Source of the DNA: Paraburkholderia franconis
Lineage (GTDB): Bacteria > Pseudomonadota > Gammaproteobacteria > Burkholderiales > Burkholderiaceae
NCBI RefSeq assembly: GCF_009362735.1
Contig: NZ_WHNP01000023.1
Location: 62,001 to 126,000, forward strand
DNA: 64,000 bases
Direction: 5' to 3'
Below the pieces are notes generated by a model, which worked only from the letters and a program-made list of their open reading frames with translations, searched no databases and was not told where the DNA came from. Shown here piece after piece: positions 8,467 through 17,480 of this stretch; position 1 is the first letter of the stretch, and every line of letters begins with the position of its first letter. A program made the translations under genes and the position numbers.

Positions 8467-8554
8467 CCGCGACGCTACGCCTGCCTCCTTCATATCACGC
8501 ATGCGAGACACGCGAACCCGCTCGCCGCGCGCCGTACCGGACAGGTAGCGAATC

Positions 8555-9499
8555 ATGCCGAATCTGACTCGAATCGCCGCAGGGGCGCTGATTGTGCTCG
8601 CCGTGCTGCTCGGCGCGCTGGCGATGACGCTGGCCCGTCGCCCCGCGCCCGCACAGGTGGCCGTTGCGCAGACGCAGCCGGCGTTCCCCGTCGTCGTCGC
8701 GGTGCGCGCGCTGCCTGCCGGACAGCCGATACCCGCCGACGCGCTGCGCATCCAGCGTCTCCCCATCGATCCGTCAGGCGCTTTCGCCGATCCGTCGCTG
8801 ATTGCCGGACGCGTTCCTGTCGCCGACATCGGCGTGCAGACGCCCGTGCTCGAAGCGCAGCTGTCATCGGGCATTGCCGAGCGCATCGAGCCTGGTGAGC
8901 GCGCGGTTGCTGTGCGCGTCGATGAGCAGAATGCCGTCGGCAACCGGCTGCGTCCCGGCAATGTCGTCGATGTGTTCTTTACGTTGAAGCGCGATGGCTT
9001 GAGCGTCGGTCCGACGGGCCAGGCGGAAGTGGAGCGCACGCAGGCGCGTCTGCTGCTGTCGCGCGTGCGCGTGCTCGCGTGGGGCAACGTCACGGCGAGC
9101 GGCGCGCCCGACACGAACACGCCCGCGCGCACGGCCGTGCTCGCCGTGCCGCTCGCCGATGTCGACCGGCTGGTGCTGGCCGAAGGCGCGGGGCATCTGA
9201 TGCTCGCGTTGCGCAATCCACGCGATGCCGACGCGCTCGACGCCGCTGCGTTGCCTGCATATGCCGGCGTGCTGAAGACTGCCGCGAGCGTCGATGCGTC
9301 CGCATCGACACGCGCGGCGGCGGGCATCGCGCTCGACGAACTGTCGGGGAGCAGCGCACGCCGCGCGTCGTCTGCCGGTGCGTCGTCAGGTCCATCGAAA
9401 AGTGCGCCCGCGCCGGCGAGACTCGTCGCACGCACCCACGACGCAGGTGGCGGAATCGAAGTGATACGGGGCGGCCGCTCGGAGACGGTTGCATGGTGA
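8555..9499 (+). CDS. cpaB: Tad pilus assembly protein CpaB (RcpC)
   Basis: 314 residues: an N-terminal signal-anchor (AGALIVLAVLLGALAMTLA), then a SAF/CpaB domain with VVVAVRALPAGQPIPADALR, and a conserved periplasmic domain containing RAVAVRVDEQNAVGNRLRPGN and VDVFFTLKRDG. CpaB/RcpC is a periplasmic partner of the secretin CpaC. The C-terminal 60 residues are Ala/Ser-rich and probably disordered. It lies 88 bases after tadE with no terminator between them. The Shine-Dalgarno is weak. Confidence 0.9.
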   Translation: MPNLTRIAAGALIVLAVLLGALAMTLARRPAPAQVAVAQTQPAFPVVVAVRALPAGQPIPADALRIQRLPIDPSGAFADPSLIAGRVPVADIGVQTPVLEAQLSSGIAERIEPGERAVAVRVDEQNAVGNRLRPGNVVDVFFTLKRDGLSVGPTGQAEVERTQARLLLSRVRVLAWGNVTASGAPDTNTPARTAVLAVPLADVDRLVLAEGAGHLMLALRNPRDADALDAAALPAYAGVLKTAASVDASASTRAAAGIALDELSGSSARRASSAGASSGPSKSAPAPARLVARTHDAGGGIEVIRGGRSETVAW

Positions 9500-9516
9500 T
9501 CGCGCGGCGAATGCGA

Positions 9517-9636
9517 CGAGAAAGCGGGCGAAAAGCAGGGCAAACAGCAGGGCAAACAGCAGGGCGAAAAGCAGGGCAAACAGCAGGGCAAACAGCAGGG
9601 CAAACAGCAGGGCAAACAGCAGGGCAAACAGCGAGA
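9517..9636. repeat. Ten tandem 12-bp units between cpaB and cpaC
   Basis: Consensus CAAACAGCAGGG, ten consecutive units (first, second, fifth and tenth are variants). It fills most of the 195-base gap between cpaB and cpaC. The 12-bp period keeps all three frames open and gives artefactual frames with RANS, AGQT or LLFA repeats; none has its own start signal, so I treat the block as non-coding. Confidence 0.95.
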
Positions 9637-9694
9637 CAACCCGGCGACGCATTCGCCGGCGAACGAAAAAAGCGTGTTTAGGGAGAGGGCGCAA

Positions 9695-11149
9695 ATGCGC
9701 GTCCAGCGGAACATGAGGAAACGGATTCTTGCGTGGCGAGTGACCGCCCGCGTGTGCATGCTGACGGTGATCGCGTTGCCCGTCGCGAGCGGTGCCGCCG
9801 GCATCGCGGCAAGCGCGTCAACGGCCGCCACTGCGCCGGCGATCGATCTCGCTGTCGGCGCGCAACGGACGCTCGCGGCGGGACACACGCTACAGCGCGT
9901 GGCCGTCGGCGATCCGAACGTCGCCGATGTGCTGATCCTGAAAGGCGGCGCGAAAGCGGACTCGCGCGGCAGCGTGCTGCTCGTCGGCAAATCGGCGGGC
10001 ACGACGAGCGTGATGCTGTGGGAGCGCAACCGCGACACGCCGCTCACCTATACCGTCAACGTGACGACAACCGCGGCGACCGATCTGCTCGACGGCGGCA
10101 CGCCCGAAGTGAAAGTGCTCGGCGGGACGGCCGTGATCAAGGGCACGGCCGCGTCGATGCAGGCGCATCAGCGCGCGGCAGGCGTCGCGGCGGGAGCGGT
10201 CGCTTCGACCGCATCGAATGGCAAAGGCGGCGATGGCAAGAGCGCCGGCACAACAGTCGGCACGACAGTCGATACATCGACGATCGCGACGCGCCCGGTC
10301 GTGCAGGTCGATGTGCGCGTCGTCGAATTCGGCCGCGCGGTGCTCAAGCAGATCGGCTTCAACTTCTCGAAGGGAAGCAATGGCTTTGCGTTCGGCTCGT
10401 TTGCGCCGTCGTCGCTGAACAAGGCAACGTTCACGCCGGGCCAGGGCACGTCATTCGATTCGACGATGCCAATCGCGTCCGCGTTCAATCTCGTGTTCGG
10501 CTCGGTCGCGCACGATCTGTTCGCCGACCTGAGCCTGATGGAGAGCAACAACCTCGCGCGTATCCTCGCCGAGCCGACGCTCGTCGCGTTGTCCGGCCAG
10601 AGCGCGAGCTTTCTTGCGGGCGGCGAGATTCCCGTGCCCGTGCCGCAAGGGCTCGGCACGACGTCGATCGAATACAAGCCGTATGGCGTCGGCCTCACGC
10701 TCACGCCGACCGTGCTGAGCCCGCAGCGCATCGCACTCAAGATCGCGCCCGAGGCGAGCCAGCTCGACTTCGTGCACGCGGTCACGGTGAACGGCATCTC
10801 GGTGCCCGCGATCACCACGCGCCGCGCCGATACGACGGTCGAACTCGGCGACGGCGAGAGCTATGTGATCGGCGGACTGATCGATCGCGAGACGGCGTCG
10901 AACGTCGACAAGGTGCCCGTGCTCGGCGATCTGCCCATCCTCGGCACGTTCTTCAAGCAGCTGAACTATTCGCAGAGCGACAAGGAGCTGTTGATCATCG
11001 TCTCGCCGCATCTCGTGTCGCCGCTCGCGAAGGGCGCGGCGTTGCCGTCGACGCCGGGCGAACAGTCCGAGCAACGCGATGCGCCCGTGTGGCGCTCGCT
11101 GCTGGGCGGCGCGGCGTCGCGCGATGCCGCGCCGGGGTTTTTGAAATGA
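9695..11149 (+). CDS. cpaC: Tad pilus outer-membrane secretin CpaC (RcpA)
   Basis: 484 residues from ATG 9695 (GGGAGAGG at 9681-9688). Signal peptide, then the pilus/secretin N-terminal domain (about residues 40-125: VAVGDPNVADVLIL and KSAGTTSVMLWER). A BON-like segment with a Gly/Thr linker (about 130-200) follows, then the secretin core (about 205-455) with VDVRVVEFGRAVLKQIGFNF, ARILAEPTLVALSGQSASFL, GGEIPVPVPQ and VPVLGDLPILGTFFK, the canonical VPxLGDIPxLGxLF motif. It forms the outer-membrane channel for the Flp pilus, with CpaB as partner. Confidence 0.92.
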   Translation: MRVQRNMRKRILAWRVTARVCMLTVIALPVASGAAGIAASASTAATAPAIDLAVGAQRTLAAGHTLQRVAVGDPNVADVLILKGGAKADSRGSVLLVGKSAGTTSVMLWERNRDTPLTYTVNVTTTAATDLLDGGTPEVKVLGGTAVIKGTAASMQAHQRAAGVAAGAVASTASNGKGGDGKSAGTTVGTTVDTSTIATRPVVQVDVRVVEFGRAVLKQIGFNFSKGSNGFAFGSFAPSSLNKATFTPGQGTSFDSTMPIASAFNLVFGSVAHDLFADLSLMESNNLARILAEPTLVALSGQSASFLAGGEIPVPVPQGLGTTSIEYKPYGVGLTLTPTVLSPQRIALKIAPEASQLDFVHAVTVNGISVPAITTRRADTTVELGDGESYVIGGLIDRETASNVDKVPVLGDLPILGTFFKQLNYSQSDKELLIIVSPHLVSPLAKGAALPSTPGEQSEQRDAPVWRSLLGGAASRDAAPGFLK

Positions 11150-11242
11150 ACGCGCGATACCAGGCGAGCAGCGGATGTGAAACGCGGCTGACCGAAATCG
11201 AACGACAGTCGCACGGGCAACCGCCAGCAAGGAAAGCACACC

Positions 11243-12514
11243 ATGAACGCGAGAACCGCCGCTTTGGCTGAGCGCGCCGTCACCGATTCTTTCGTGTTCG
11301 CGACGCTCGCCGACGAGCACGCGCGCTGGCTCGCCGAATCGCTCGTCGCGGCAGGCGCCGTCGACCGTGTGAGGCTCGATCCGAAGGTGTTTGCGCAACG
11401 CATCGGCACGCTCAATCCGTCGCTCGTGTTCGTCGATTTTTCGGGCGGCCAGATTGCGGCGGCGAGCGTGGCGGCGAATGCGGCGCGCGCCGCGTATCCG
11501 GGCTTGCAGATCGTCGCGGTCGGTTCGATGAGCGAGCCCGAGAGTGCGCTCGCCGCGCTGCGCGCGGGCGTGCGCGATTTCATCGATCTGTGCGCGCCCG
11601 CCGCGGACGCGCTGCGCATCACGCGCCAGGTGCTCGACAACGTCGTCGAGCCCGTGAGCCGTCACGGCAAGCTGACGGCGCTGATCGGCGCGCGCGTCGG
11701 CATGGGCGTGAGCACGCTCGCCGCGAATCTTGCCGTGCTGCTGCAACGGCGCGATCCCGCGCAAGGTCGCGAAGCGCTGCTGCTCGATCTCGGCCTGCCC
11801 GCAGGCGACGGCACGCTGCTGCTCAACACACGCAGCGACTTCAGCTTCGTCGAAGCCGTGCGCAACGTGCGCCGCATCGATCAGACCTTCGTCCACACGG
11901 CGCTGTCGCATCACGCGAGCGGCCTCGCGCTGACGAGCCTGCCCGCCGATCTCGCCGAGATGCGCGAGGTCTCGCACGCGTCGTCGATGGGATTGCTGAA
12001 CCGGCTGCGCGCGTTCTTCGATCAGCTGATCGTCGATCTCGGCGGCTTCACGAACGGCGAGTTCATCGCGAACGTCGTGCAGGCCGCCGACGAAGCGTGG
12101 CTCGTCTGCGATCAGGGCGTGCCGTCGGTGGTGTCGGCCGTCGGCGTGCTGGACGGATTGCGTGAGCACGGCATCGACGTGGAGACGCTGCGGCAGAAAG
12201 TGCGGCTCGTCGTCGGCAAGTACGAGCCGGAGCTGGGGCTCACGGCGGCGCAGATCGCACAGCGGCTCGAGCTCGAACTGATCGCGACGCTGCCTGAGCG
12301 GCGCGTCGCGCTCGGGCAGTCGATGAATCAGGGCAACCTGCTCGCCGAGACTGCACCGCGCGACGCATACGTACGCGCGCTCGATGCACTCGTGACGCGC
12401 CTCGCGGGCGCTCCATCGGCAACGGGCACGGGCGCACGCGCTGCGAACCCGCACGGCAAGGCCGCGCTCGATGCGTTGCGGCGCTTCATTCCAATTTCCA
12501 GCAAACGGTCATAG
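11243..12514 (+). CDS. cpaE: CpaE/TadZ-like pilus localisation ATPase with degenerate P-loop
   Basis: 423 residues. N-terminal pseudo-receiver domain (about 15-130, ending ALAALRAGVRDFIDL) and a C-terminal MinD/ParA-like domain (about 145-380). The expected KGGVGKT-type P-loop reads GARVGMGVSTLAANLA: both signature lysines are missing, so nucleotide binding may be weak or lost. LLLDLGLPAGDGTLLLNTRS corresponds to the switch region and QLIVDLGGFTNGEF to Walker B. TadZ/CpaE proteins place the pilus machine at the pole and partner CpaF. Start ATG 11243 has AAGGAAAG upstream; the next gene starts 3 bases after the stop. Confidence 0.85.
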   Translation: MNARTAALAERAVTDSFVFATLADEHARWLAESLVAAGAVDRVRLDPKVFAQRIGTLNPSLVFVDFSGGQIAAASVAANAARAAYPGLQIVAVGSMSEPESALAALRAGVRDFIDLCAPAADALRITRQVLDNVVEPVSRHGKLTALIGARVGMGVSTLAANLAVLLQRRDPAQGREALLLDLGLPAGDGTLLLNTRSDFSFVEAVRNVRRIDQTFVHTALSHHASGLALTSLPADLAEMREVSHASSMGLLNRLRAFFDQLIVDLGGFTNGEFIANVVQAADEAWLVCDQGVPSVVSAVGVLDGLREHGIDVETLRQKVRLVVGKYEPELGLTAAQIAQRLELELIATLPERRVALGQSMNQGNLLAETAPRDAYVRALDALVTRLAGAPSATGTGARAANPHGKAALDALRRFIPISSKRS

Positions 12515-12517
12515 ACG

Positions 12518-13909
12518 ATGGCAAAAGAAATCGAATTTGCCGACGACGCACCCGCGTTCGCGCACAGCCAGCAGTTCCAGGACATCAAGAACGCGGCGCA
12601 CGAACATCTGCTCACGCGCATCGAGGAACTCGGCGCCGAGTTCGGCCGCTGGTCGCGCAACGCGATCCATCAGTTCGTCGATCTGGAAATGGACAGCTTC
12701 GTGCGGCTGCGCCGGTTTCCCATCAACGAGAGCGAAGTGCGGCTGATCGCGCAGGCGCTGACCAAGGAGCTGGCGGGCTTCGGGCCGATCGAGGATCTGC
12801 TGAACGATCCCGCCGTCGAGGACATTCTCGTGAACGGTTACAACGACGTGTACGTGTCGCGTCACGGCATGCTCACGAAAATTCCCGTGCGCTTCGCGGA
12901 CAACGCGCATCTGCTGCGCATCGTGCGGCGCATTCTCGCGCCCATCGGCAGACGGCTCGACGAATCGAATCCGATGGTCGATGCGCGTCTGCCCGACGGC
13001 GGCCGCGTGAACGTCGTGATCGAGCCGCTGTCGATCGACGGCCCCGTTGTGTCGATCCGCAAGTTCCGCAAGGACCCGCTGCGTCCCGACGATCTGCTCG
13101 CCAACGGCACGTACAACCAGGAGATCGGCGCGCTGCTCGAAGCGGCCGTGAAGGCGCGCTGCAATATTCTCGTGTCGGGCGGCACGAGCTCGGGCAAGAC
13201 GTCGCTGCTCAATGCCCTCGCGTTTCATATCCCCGATGTCGAGCGCGTCGTGACGATCGAAGATACGGCCGAGCTGTCGCTCAACCATCCGCATGTGGTG
13301 CGGCTCGAAAGCCGTCCGGGCGGCTTCGACGGCAGCGGCCTCGTGACGATCCGCGACCTGTTGCGCAACACGCTGCGCATGCGCCCGGACCGCATCATCG
13401 TCGGCGAAGTGCGCGGCGGCGAAGTGCTCGAAATGCTGCAGGCGATGAACACGGGTCATGACGGCTCGATGGGCACCGTGCACGCGAGCTCGCCGCGCGA
13501 GTGTCTGTACCGGCTCGAAATGCTTGCGGGCTTCGCGGGTTTTCAGGGCACGGAATCGAGCCTGCGCCGGCAGATCGCGAATGCGATCGACTTCATCGTG
13601 CAGATCGGGCGGCTGTCGAATGGGCGGCGCCGCATCCTGTCCGTCACCGAGGTCACGGGGCTGTCGGACAACATCATCGCGACACAGGAGCTGTATGCCT
13701 ACGAGCCGCTGACGACGCCCGAAGGCGAAGAGGCCGACAACTGGACGTCGCTCGGCATTCATCCGCATTCGCCGAAGCTCGCGCGGTTCAGGCAGGCGCT
13801 CGGCGGCGGGATGGGAGCTGGCTTCGGCGGGAGCTTCGGTGACGCCATGACGGGCGGATTCGGTGGAGGCTTCGGCGGCAGGGGCGGCGACGGAGGCTTC
13901 AATGTCTAG
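12518..13909 (+). CDS. cpaF: Tad pilus assembly/secretion ATPase CpaF (TadA)
   Basis: 463 residues, GspE/TadA secretion ATPase family. The N-terminal domain has FGPIEDLLNDPAVEDILVNG. Walker A is GGTSSGKTSLLN (about residue 224), the Asp box TIEDTAEL, Walker B MRPDRIIVGEVRGGEVLEML (about 287), and the His box NTGHDGSMGTVHA. This hexameric motor powers Flp assembly at the inner membrane with TadB. The last 35 residues are Gly/Phe-rich (GGGMGAGFGGSFGDAM and GGFGGGFGG), an unusual flexible tail. The 3' end overlaps tadB by 8 bases. Confidence 0.95.
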   Translation: MAKEIEFADDAPAFAHSQQFQDIKNAAHEHLLTRIEELGAEFGRWSRNAIHQFVDLEMDSFVRLRRFPINESEVRLIAQALTKELAGFGPIEDLLNDPAVEDILVNGYNDVYVSRHGMLTKIPVRFADNAHLLRIVRRILAPIGRRLDESNPMVDARLPDGGRVNVVIEPLSIDGPVVSIRKFRKDPLRPDDLLANGTYNQEIGALLEAAVKARCNILVSGGTSSGKTSLLNALAFHIPDVERVVTIEDTAELSLNHPHVVRLESRPGGFDGSGLVTIRDLLRNTLRMRPDRIIVGEVRGGEVLEMLQAMNTGHDGSMGTVHASSPRECLYRLEMLAGFAGFQGTESSLRRQIANAIDFIVQIGRLSNGRRRILSVTEVTGLSDNIIATQELYAYEPLTTPEGEEADNWTSLGIHPHSPKLARFRQALGGGMGAGFGGSFGDAMTGGFGGGFGGRGGDGGFNV

Positions 13910-14948
13910 CGATAGCGCCGCGCTGTTCGTTGGCGCGCTGGCGCTGCTGTGCGTGGCGGGCGCGCTGCTCGTCGTGCGGCGCGGCGCGCAGCGCAAGGAG
14001 CGCGCGGGCACCGAGCGCTTCATCGACAGCCGCATGGCGCCGATGGCGACGGCTTCGGCATCGGCGGGCGTAGCGACGGCGGGCGCGCATCCGGTGGGAA
14101 CGATGCGCGCGCAGTCGCTCACGACTCAGCAGGCCGCGCAACCGATGCGCGCGCAACCGCTCGCGCAAACGGCCAACGAATCGACCCGCTGGCGCAAGCT
14201 CAACGCACGCGTCGCGCTCGTGCTCGATCAATCGATGAATCGCGCGGGGATTTCGAATGCAAAGGTCGCTGCGCTTGCCTCGATGCTCGGCTCGCTCGCG
14301 CTGTCCGCCTTCGCGGGCAGCCGCGGCGGCGCGGGCGCGTTCTTCATGACGCTCGCGACGTGCATCGTGCTGCTCTATGTGCTGATGTCGCGCCGCATCC
14401 TGAAGCGGCGTCAGACGATCGTGCGTCAGCTGCCGTCGTTTCTCGACGGCATCGTGCGGCTGATCGTGCTCGGCAACAGCGTGCCCGCCGCGTTCCAGGC
14501 ATCGCTGCAGACGACGGAAGCGCCGTTGCGCCAGTGTCTCGATCACGTGTCGCGGATGCTGCGCACCGGCGTCGAAATCGATCGCGCGCTGTATCACGTC
14601 GCGCGGGTCTATCGGACGAGCGAGCTGGAACTGGTGGGCGCGGTGCTGCGCCTGTCGGTGAAATACGGCGGACGCGCGGATGTGATGCTCGACCGCATGG
14701 CGTCGTTCATGCGCGATCTCGAACAGGCAGAGCGCGAACTCGTCGCGTTGTCGGCGGAGACGCGGCTGTCCGCGTGGGTGTTGACGCTGCTGCCGCTCGG
14801 CATCGGCGGGTTTCTGATCGCATCGAACCCGCACTACTTCGCGTGGATGTGGAACGATGCGACGGGCCGCAAGCTCGTCTGGCTCGCGTTCGCGCTGCAG
14901 ATGTTCGGCGCGTTCCTGCTGTACCGCCTCGCGCGGCTGAAGGGCTGA
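13902..14948 (+). CDS. tadB: Tad pilus inner-membrane platform protein TadB (T2SSF family)
   Basis: 348 residues from ATG 13902, inside the end of cpaF. An N-terminal membrane helix (LFVGALALLCVAGALLVV) and a disordered linker precede two central helices and a T2SSF domain (LPSFLDGIVRLIVLGNSVPA, VEIDRALYHVARVY, ELELVGAVLRLSVKYGG). The C-terminal helices are LTLLPLGIGGFLI and FALQMFGAFLLYRLA. TadB and TadC normally form the platform together. Here no second T2SSF gene follows; the 80 bases to the next gene hold no remnant. Confidence 0.9.
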   Translation: MSSDSAALFVGALALLCVAGALLVVRRGAQRKERAGTERFIDSRMAPMATASASAGVATAGAHPVGTMRAQSLTTQQAAQPMRAQPLAQTANESTRWRKLNARVALVLDQSMNRAGISNAKVAALASMLGSLALSAFAGSRGGAGAFFMTLATCIVLLYVLMSRRILKRRQTIVRQLPSFLDGIVRLIVLGNSVPAAFQASLQTTEAPLRQCLDHVSRMLRTGVEIDRALYHVARVYRTSELELVGAVLRLSVKYGGRADVMLDRMASFMRDLEQAERELVALSAETRLSAWVLTLLPLGIGGFLIASNPHYFAWMWNDATGRKLVWLAFALQMFGAFLLYRLARLKG

Positions 14949-15028
14949 CGCGTCAACTGAACGGATCGACAGATCAACAGAAACGCCATGGCCATCCCAT
15001 CAATCGAAGGTCAACGGATTCTTCGCCT

Positions 15029-16420
15029 ATGAGAACCACTGCCAAGATCGAGGAACTGGACCTGTATGTCTGGGAAGGCAAGGCCGATATCGTCGATCGC
15101 GTCGCGCGCTGCATGGCGAGCTTCGACGTCGAAGTGATTCGCGCCGACGATATCGCGCTCTCGCCGGAGCGCACGTCGGTGCGGCCGTCGCTCGCGATCA
15201 TCAGCGTGTCGGTGATCGATACGGCGGACTTCGCCGTGCGCGATCTGCAGGCGACGCACGCGATGCCCGTGATCTGGGTCGGCGCGGCGCCACGCGACCA
15301 CGACCCGGCGATGTTCCCCGCCGAGTACTCGCACGTGTTGCCGCTCGACTTCACGTGCGCCGAACTGCGCGGCATGGTGTCGAAGCTCGTCGTGCAGTTG
15401 CGCGCGCATTCGGCGCAGACGCTCGAATCGGGCGCGCTCGTCGCGAACTCCGAATGCATGCAGGCGCTGCTGCACGAAGTCGAAACATTCGCCGACTGCG
15501 ATACCAGCGTGCTCGTGCATGGCGAAACGGGCGTCGGCAAGGAGCGCATCGCGCAACTGCTGCACGAAAAACACTCGCGCTACGGACAGGGGCCGTTCGT
15601 CGCCGTGAACTGTGGCGCGATTCCCGACGGGCTCTTCGAATCGCTCTTTTTCGGACACTCGAAAGGCTCGTTCACGGGTGCCGTCGGCGCGCACAAGGGC
15701 TATTTCGAGCAGGCCGACGGCGGCACGCTCTTTCTCGACGAAATCGGCGATCTGCCGTTGTATCAGCAGGTCAAGCTGCTGCGCGTGCTCGAAGACAGCG
15801 CCGTCACGCGCATCGGCTCCGCGACGCCCGTGAAGCTCGAGTTCCGGCTCGTCGCGGCGACCAACAGGAACCTGCCGCAGCTCGTGAAGGACGGCACGTT
15901 CCGCGCGGACCTGTACTACCGGCTCGCGGTGATCGAGCTGAGGATTCCGTCGCTGGAAGAGCGGGGCGCCGTCGACAAGATCGCGATCTTCAAGGCGTTC
16001 ATCGCGGCTGTCGTGGGCGCCGAGCGGCTGGCGACGTTGCCCGACCTTCCGTACTGGCTCGCGGACGCCGTCGCCGATACGTACTTCCCCGGCAACGTGC
16101 GCGAGCTGCGCAATCTCGCCGAACGGATCGGCGTGACCGTGCGGCAGATCGGCGCGTGGGACGCGGCGCGGCTGCACCGGCTGCTGGCGATTGCACGCAG
16201 CAGCCAGCCCGTGCCCGCCGAGAGCGCGGCGGAGGTGCTCGTCGACCGCAGCAAATGGGACATGGCCGAACGCAGCCGCGTGATCGCGGCACTCGATGCG
16301 AACAGCTGGCGTCGCCAGGACACGGCGCACTATCTCGGGATCAGCCGCAAGGTGCTGTGGGAGAAGATGCGCAAGTACCAGATTTTCGACGAGGAACCCG
16401 AAACGCGCGAAACTGAGTAA
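15029..16420 (+). CDS. Sigma54-dependent enhancer-binding protein with degenerate receiver domain
   Basis: 463 residues. The N-terminal domain (1-125) is receiver-like in pattern (LAIISVSVIDTADFAVRDL, VIWVGAAP), but I cannot identify a convincing phospho-acceptor Asp pocket, as in VpsR/FleQ-type regulators. The AAA+ core (about 135-375) has Walker A GETGVGKERIAQLL (residue 165), the sigma54-contact loop as GSFTGA (residue 213; usual form GAFTGA), GGTLFLDEIGDLP (Walker B) and the sensor region GNVRELRNL. The C-terminus has a Fis-type helix-turn-helix (VIAALDANSWRRQDTAHYLG). It sits 80 bases after tadB on the same strand and probably controls pilus or polysaccharide genes; its targets are not proven. 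Confidence 0.88.
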   Translation: MRTTAKIEELDLYVWEGKADIVDRVARCMASFDVEVIRADDIALSPERTSVRPSLAIISVSVIDTADFAVRDLQATHAMPVIWVGAAPRDHDPAMFPAEYSHVLPLDFTCAELRGMVSKLVVQLRAHSAQTLESGALVANSECMQALLHEVETFADCDTSVLVHGETGVGKERIAQLLHEKHSRYGQGPFVAVNCGAIPDGLFESLFFGHSKGSFTGAVGAHKGYFEQADGGTLFLDEIGDLPLYQQVKLLRVLEDSAVTRIGSATPVKLEFRLVAATNRNLPQLVKDGTFRADLYYRLAVIELRIPSLEERGAVDKIAIFKAFIAAVVGAERLATLPDLPYWLADAVADTYFPGNVRELRNLAERIGVTVRQIGAWDAARLHRLLAIARSSQPVPAESAAEVLVDRSKWDMAERSRVIAALDANSWRRQDTAHYLGISRKVLWEKMRKYQIFDEEPETRETE

Positions 16421-16467
16421 TAATTAGCCTGTTTTGCAAAACTACAACACGATACGGGCAGAATTAC

Positions 16468-17190
16468 ATGGACCAGAAGTCGAAAGTTCGACACATCGCG
16501 CTGTCGGCATGCATGCTTTTCGGGGCTGTTCACGGGGCATACGCGCAGGCTTCAGGGGAAAACGGCGCAGTAGTTGCCGCCACCGCCCCCATCGCCGTCG
16601 CTGCGCAGACGGCGACGGCTGCGGCTTCCGCCACATCGGCGAGTCAAACGTTTGTACTCACGCCCGACGAGGCGAAGCAGTCGGCGACGGGCAATGTCGC
16701 GGAACTGCAACAGATGATCCACGGCAGCGACATCGCCGAATTGCGCACGACGTACAACGCCAGCTACGGGGCAAGCCTCCTGTTCAACGCGAAGGAAATG
16801 ACGTACTACGTCGCGCTGTTCCAGCAGAAGAACTTCTGGCGCGTCATCAAGACGCAGGATGACGCACGCGCCGAGCAGATTTATCGCGACTTCGCGCGTC
16901 AGACGGCACAGCTGGCCGACGTCGAAATTCGCCGCACCAGACTCGAAGCGCAAAAGGCATATACGGATCGCCTCGTCGCGCTGTCGCAGGAACGCGCGAA
17001 CCGTCTGCAAGCGGACCTGAATGTCGCGCACGAGCAGCAGACCATCGTCAACAGCATGCAGCAGCAGACCCGCGCGGACGCGGCCTCGCTGGCGCAGCAA
17101 AAGGCGCAGGCGCAGGAGCAGTTGCGCGCCGCCCAGCGCCAGGTACGCGATCTGCAGCGGCAACTCGAAAGCGGGTTGCCGGCGCACTGA
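16468..17190 (+). CDS. DUF2968 family exported coiled-coil protein
   Basis: 240 residues with a signal peptide (ALSACMLFGAVHGAYAQA). The central block (about 80-135) has NVAELQQMIHGSDIAELRTT and YNASYGASLLFNAKEMTYYV, followed by a long Gln/Ala/Arg-rich region (about 140-235: DIRRTRLEAQKAY-like heptads, AQEQLRAAQRQVRDLQRQL) predicted to be coiled coil. This matches DUF2968, a family of unknown function in beta-proteobacteria. It follows the enhancer-binding protein by 47 bases on the same strand and may be its target or partner. ATG 16468 has only a weak ribosome site. Confidence 0.75.
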   Translation: MDQKSKVRHIALSACMLFGAVHGAYAQASGENGAVVAATAPIAVAAQTATAAASATSASQTFVLTPDEAKQSATGNVAELQQMIHGSDIAELRTTYNASYGASLLFNAKEMTYYVALFQQKNFWRVIKTQDDARAEQIYRDFARQTAQLADVEIRRTRLEAQKAYTDRLVALSQERANRLQADLNVAHEQQTIVNSMQQQTRADAASLAQQKAQAQEQLRAAQRQVRDLQRQLESGLPAH

Positions 17191-17258
17191 TTTGTGCGGC
17201 CTTCCTGCGAGCCGCGCGGGCCTTTTATGGCTTCGCGGCTCGCTCACAGATCATCCAC

Positions 17259-17335
17259 GGCTCGTTCGCGGCTCGTTCGCGGCTCGTTCGCGGATGATTC
17301 GCGGATGATTCGCGGATGATTCGCGGATGATTCGC
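17259..17335. repeat. Seven tandem 11-bp units downstream of the DUF2968 gene
   Basis: Three copies of GGCTCGTTCGC are followed directly by four copies of GGATGATTCGC; the two unit types share their ends. It is intergenic and the 11-bp period would break any frame. The surrounding 17191-17480 segment holds no gene I can support. Confidence 0.95.
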
Positions 17336-17480
17336 GGATCAGCGGCGCCGGAGATGATGCGCATGCTCGTGCGCGCGATCGTTCACGCGTCCGAGGCGGC
17401 TTCGCCTGGGTGCGCGGACCGCGAGCGCAGTTTTGCCGCGCGCGCTTCGGACTGCTCGCCCCTGTTTGACGATCACTCGC

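Noticed and set aside
9489..9716. Open frames with RANS, AGQT or LLFA repeats across the 12-bp minisatellite
   Set aside because: A 12-bp period without stops keeps every frame open; no ribosome site, and composition is dictated by the repeat.
17191..17480. A plus-strand gene continuing through the 11-bp repeats
   Set aside because: Frames across it consist of repeat-derived residues and have no ribosome site.
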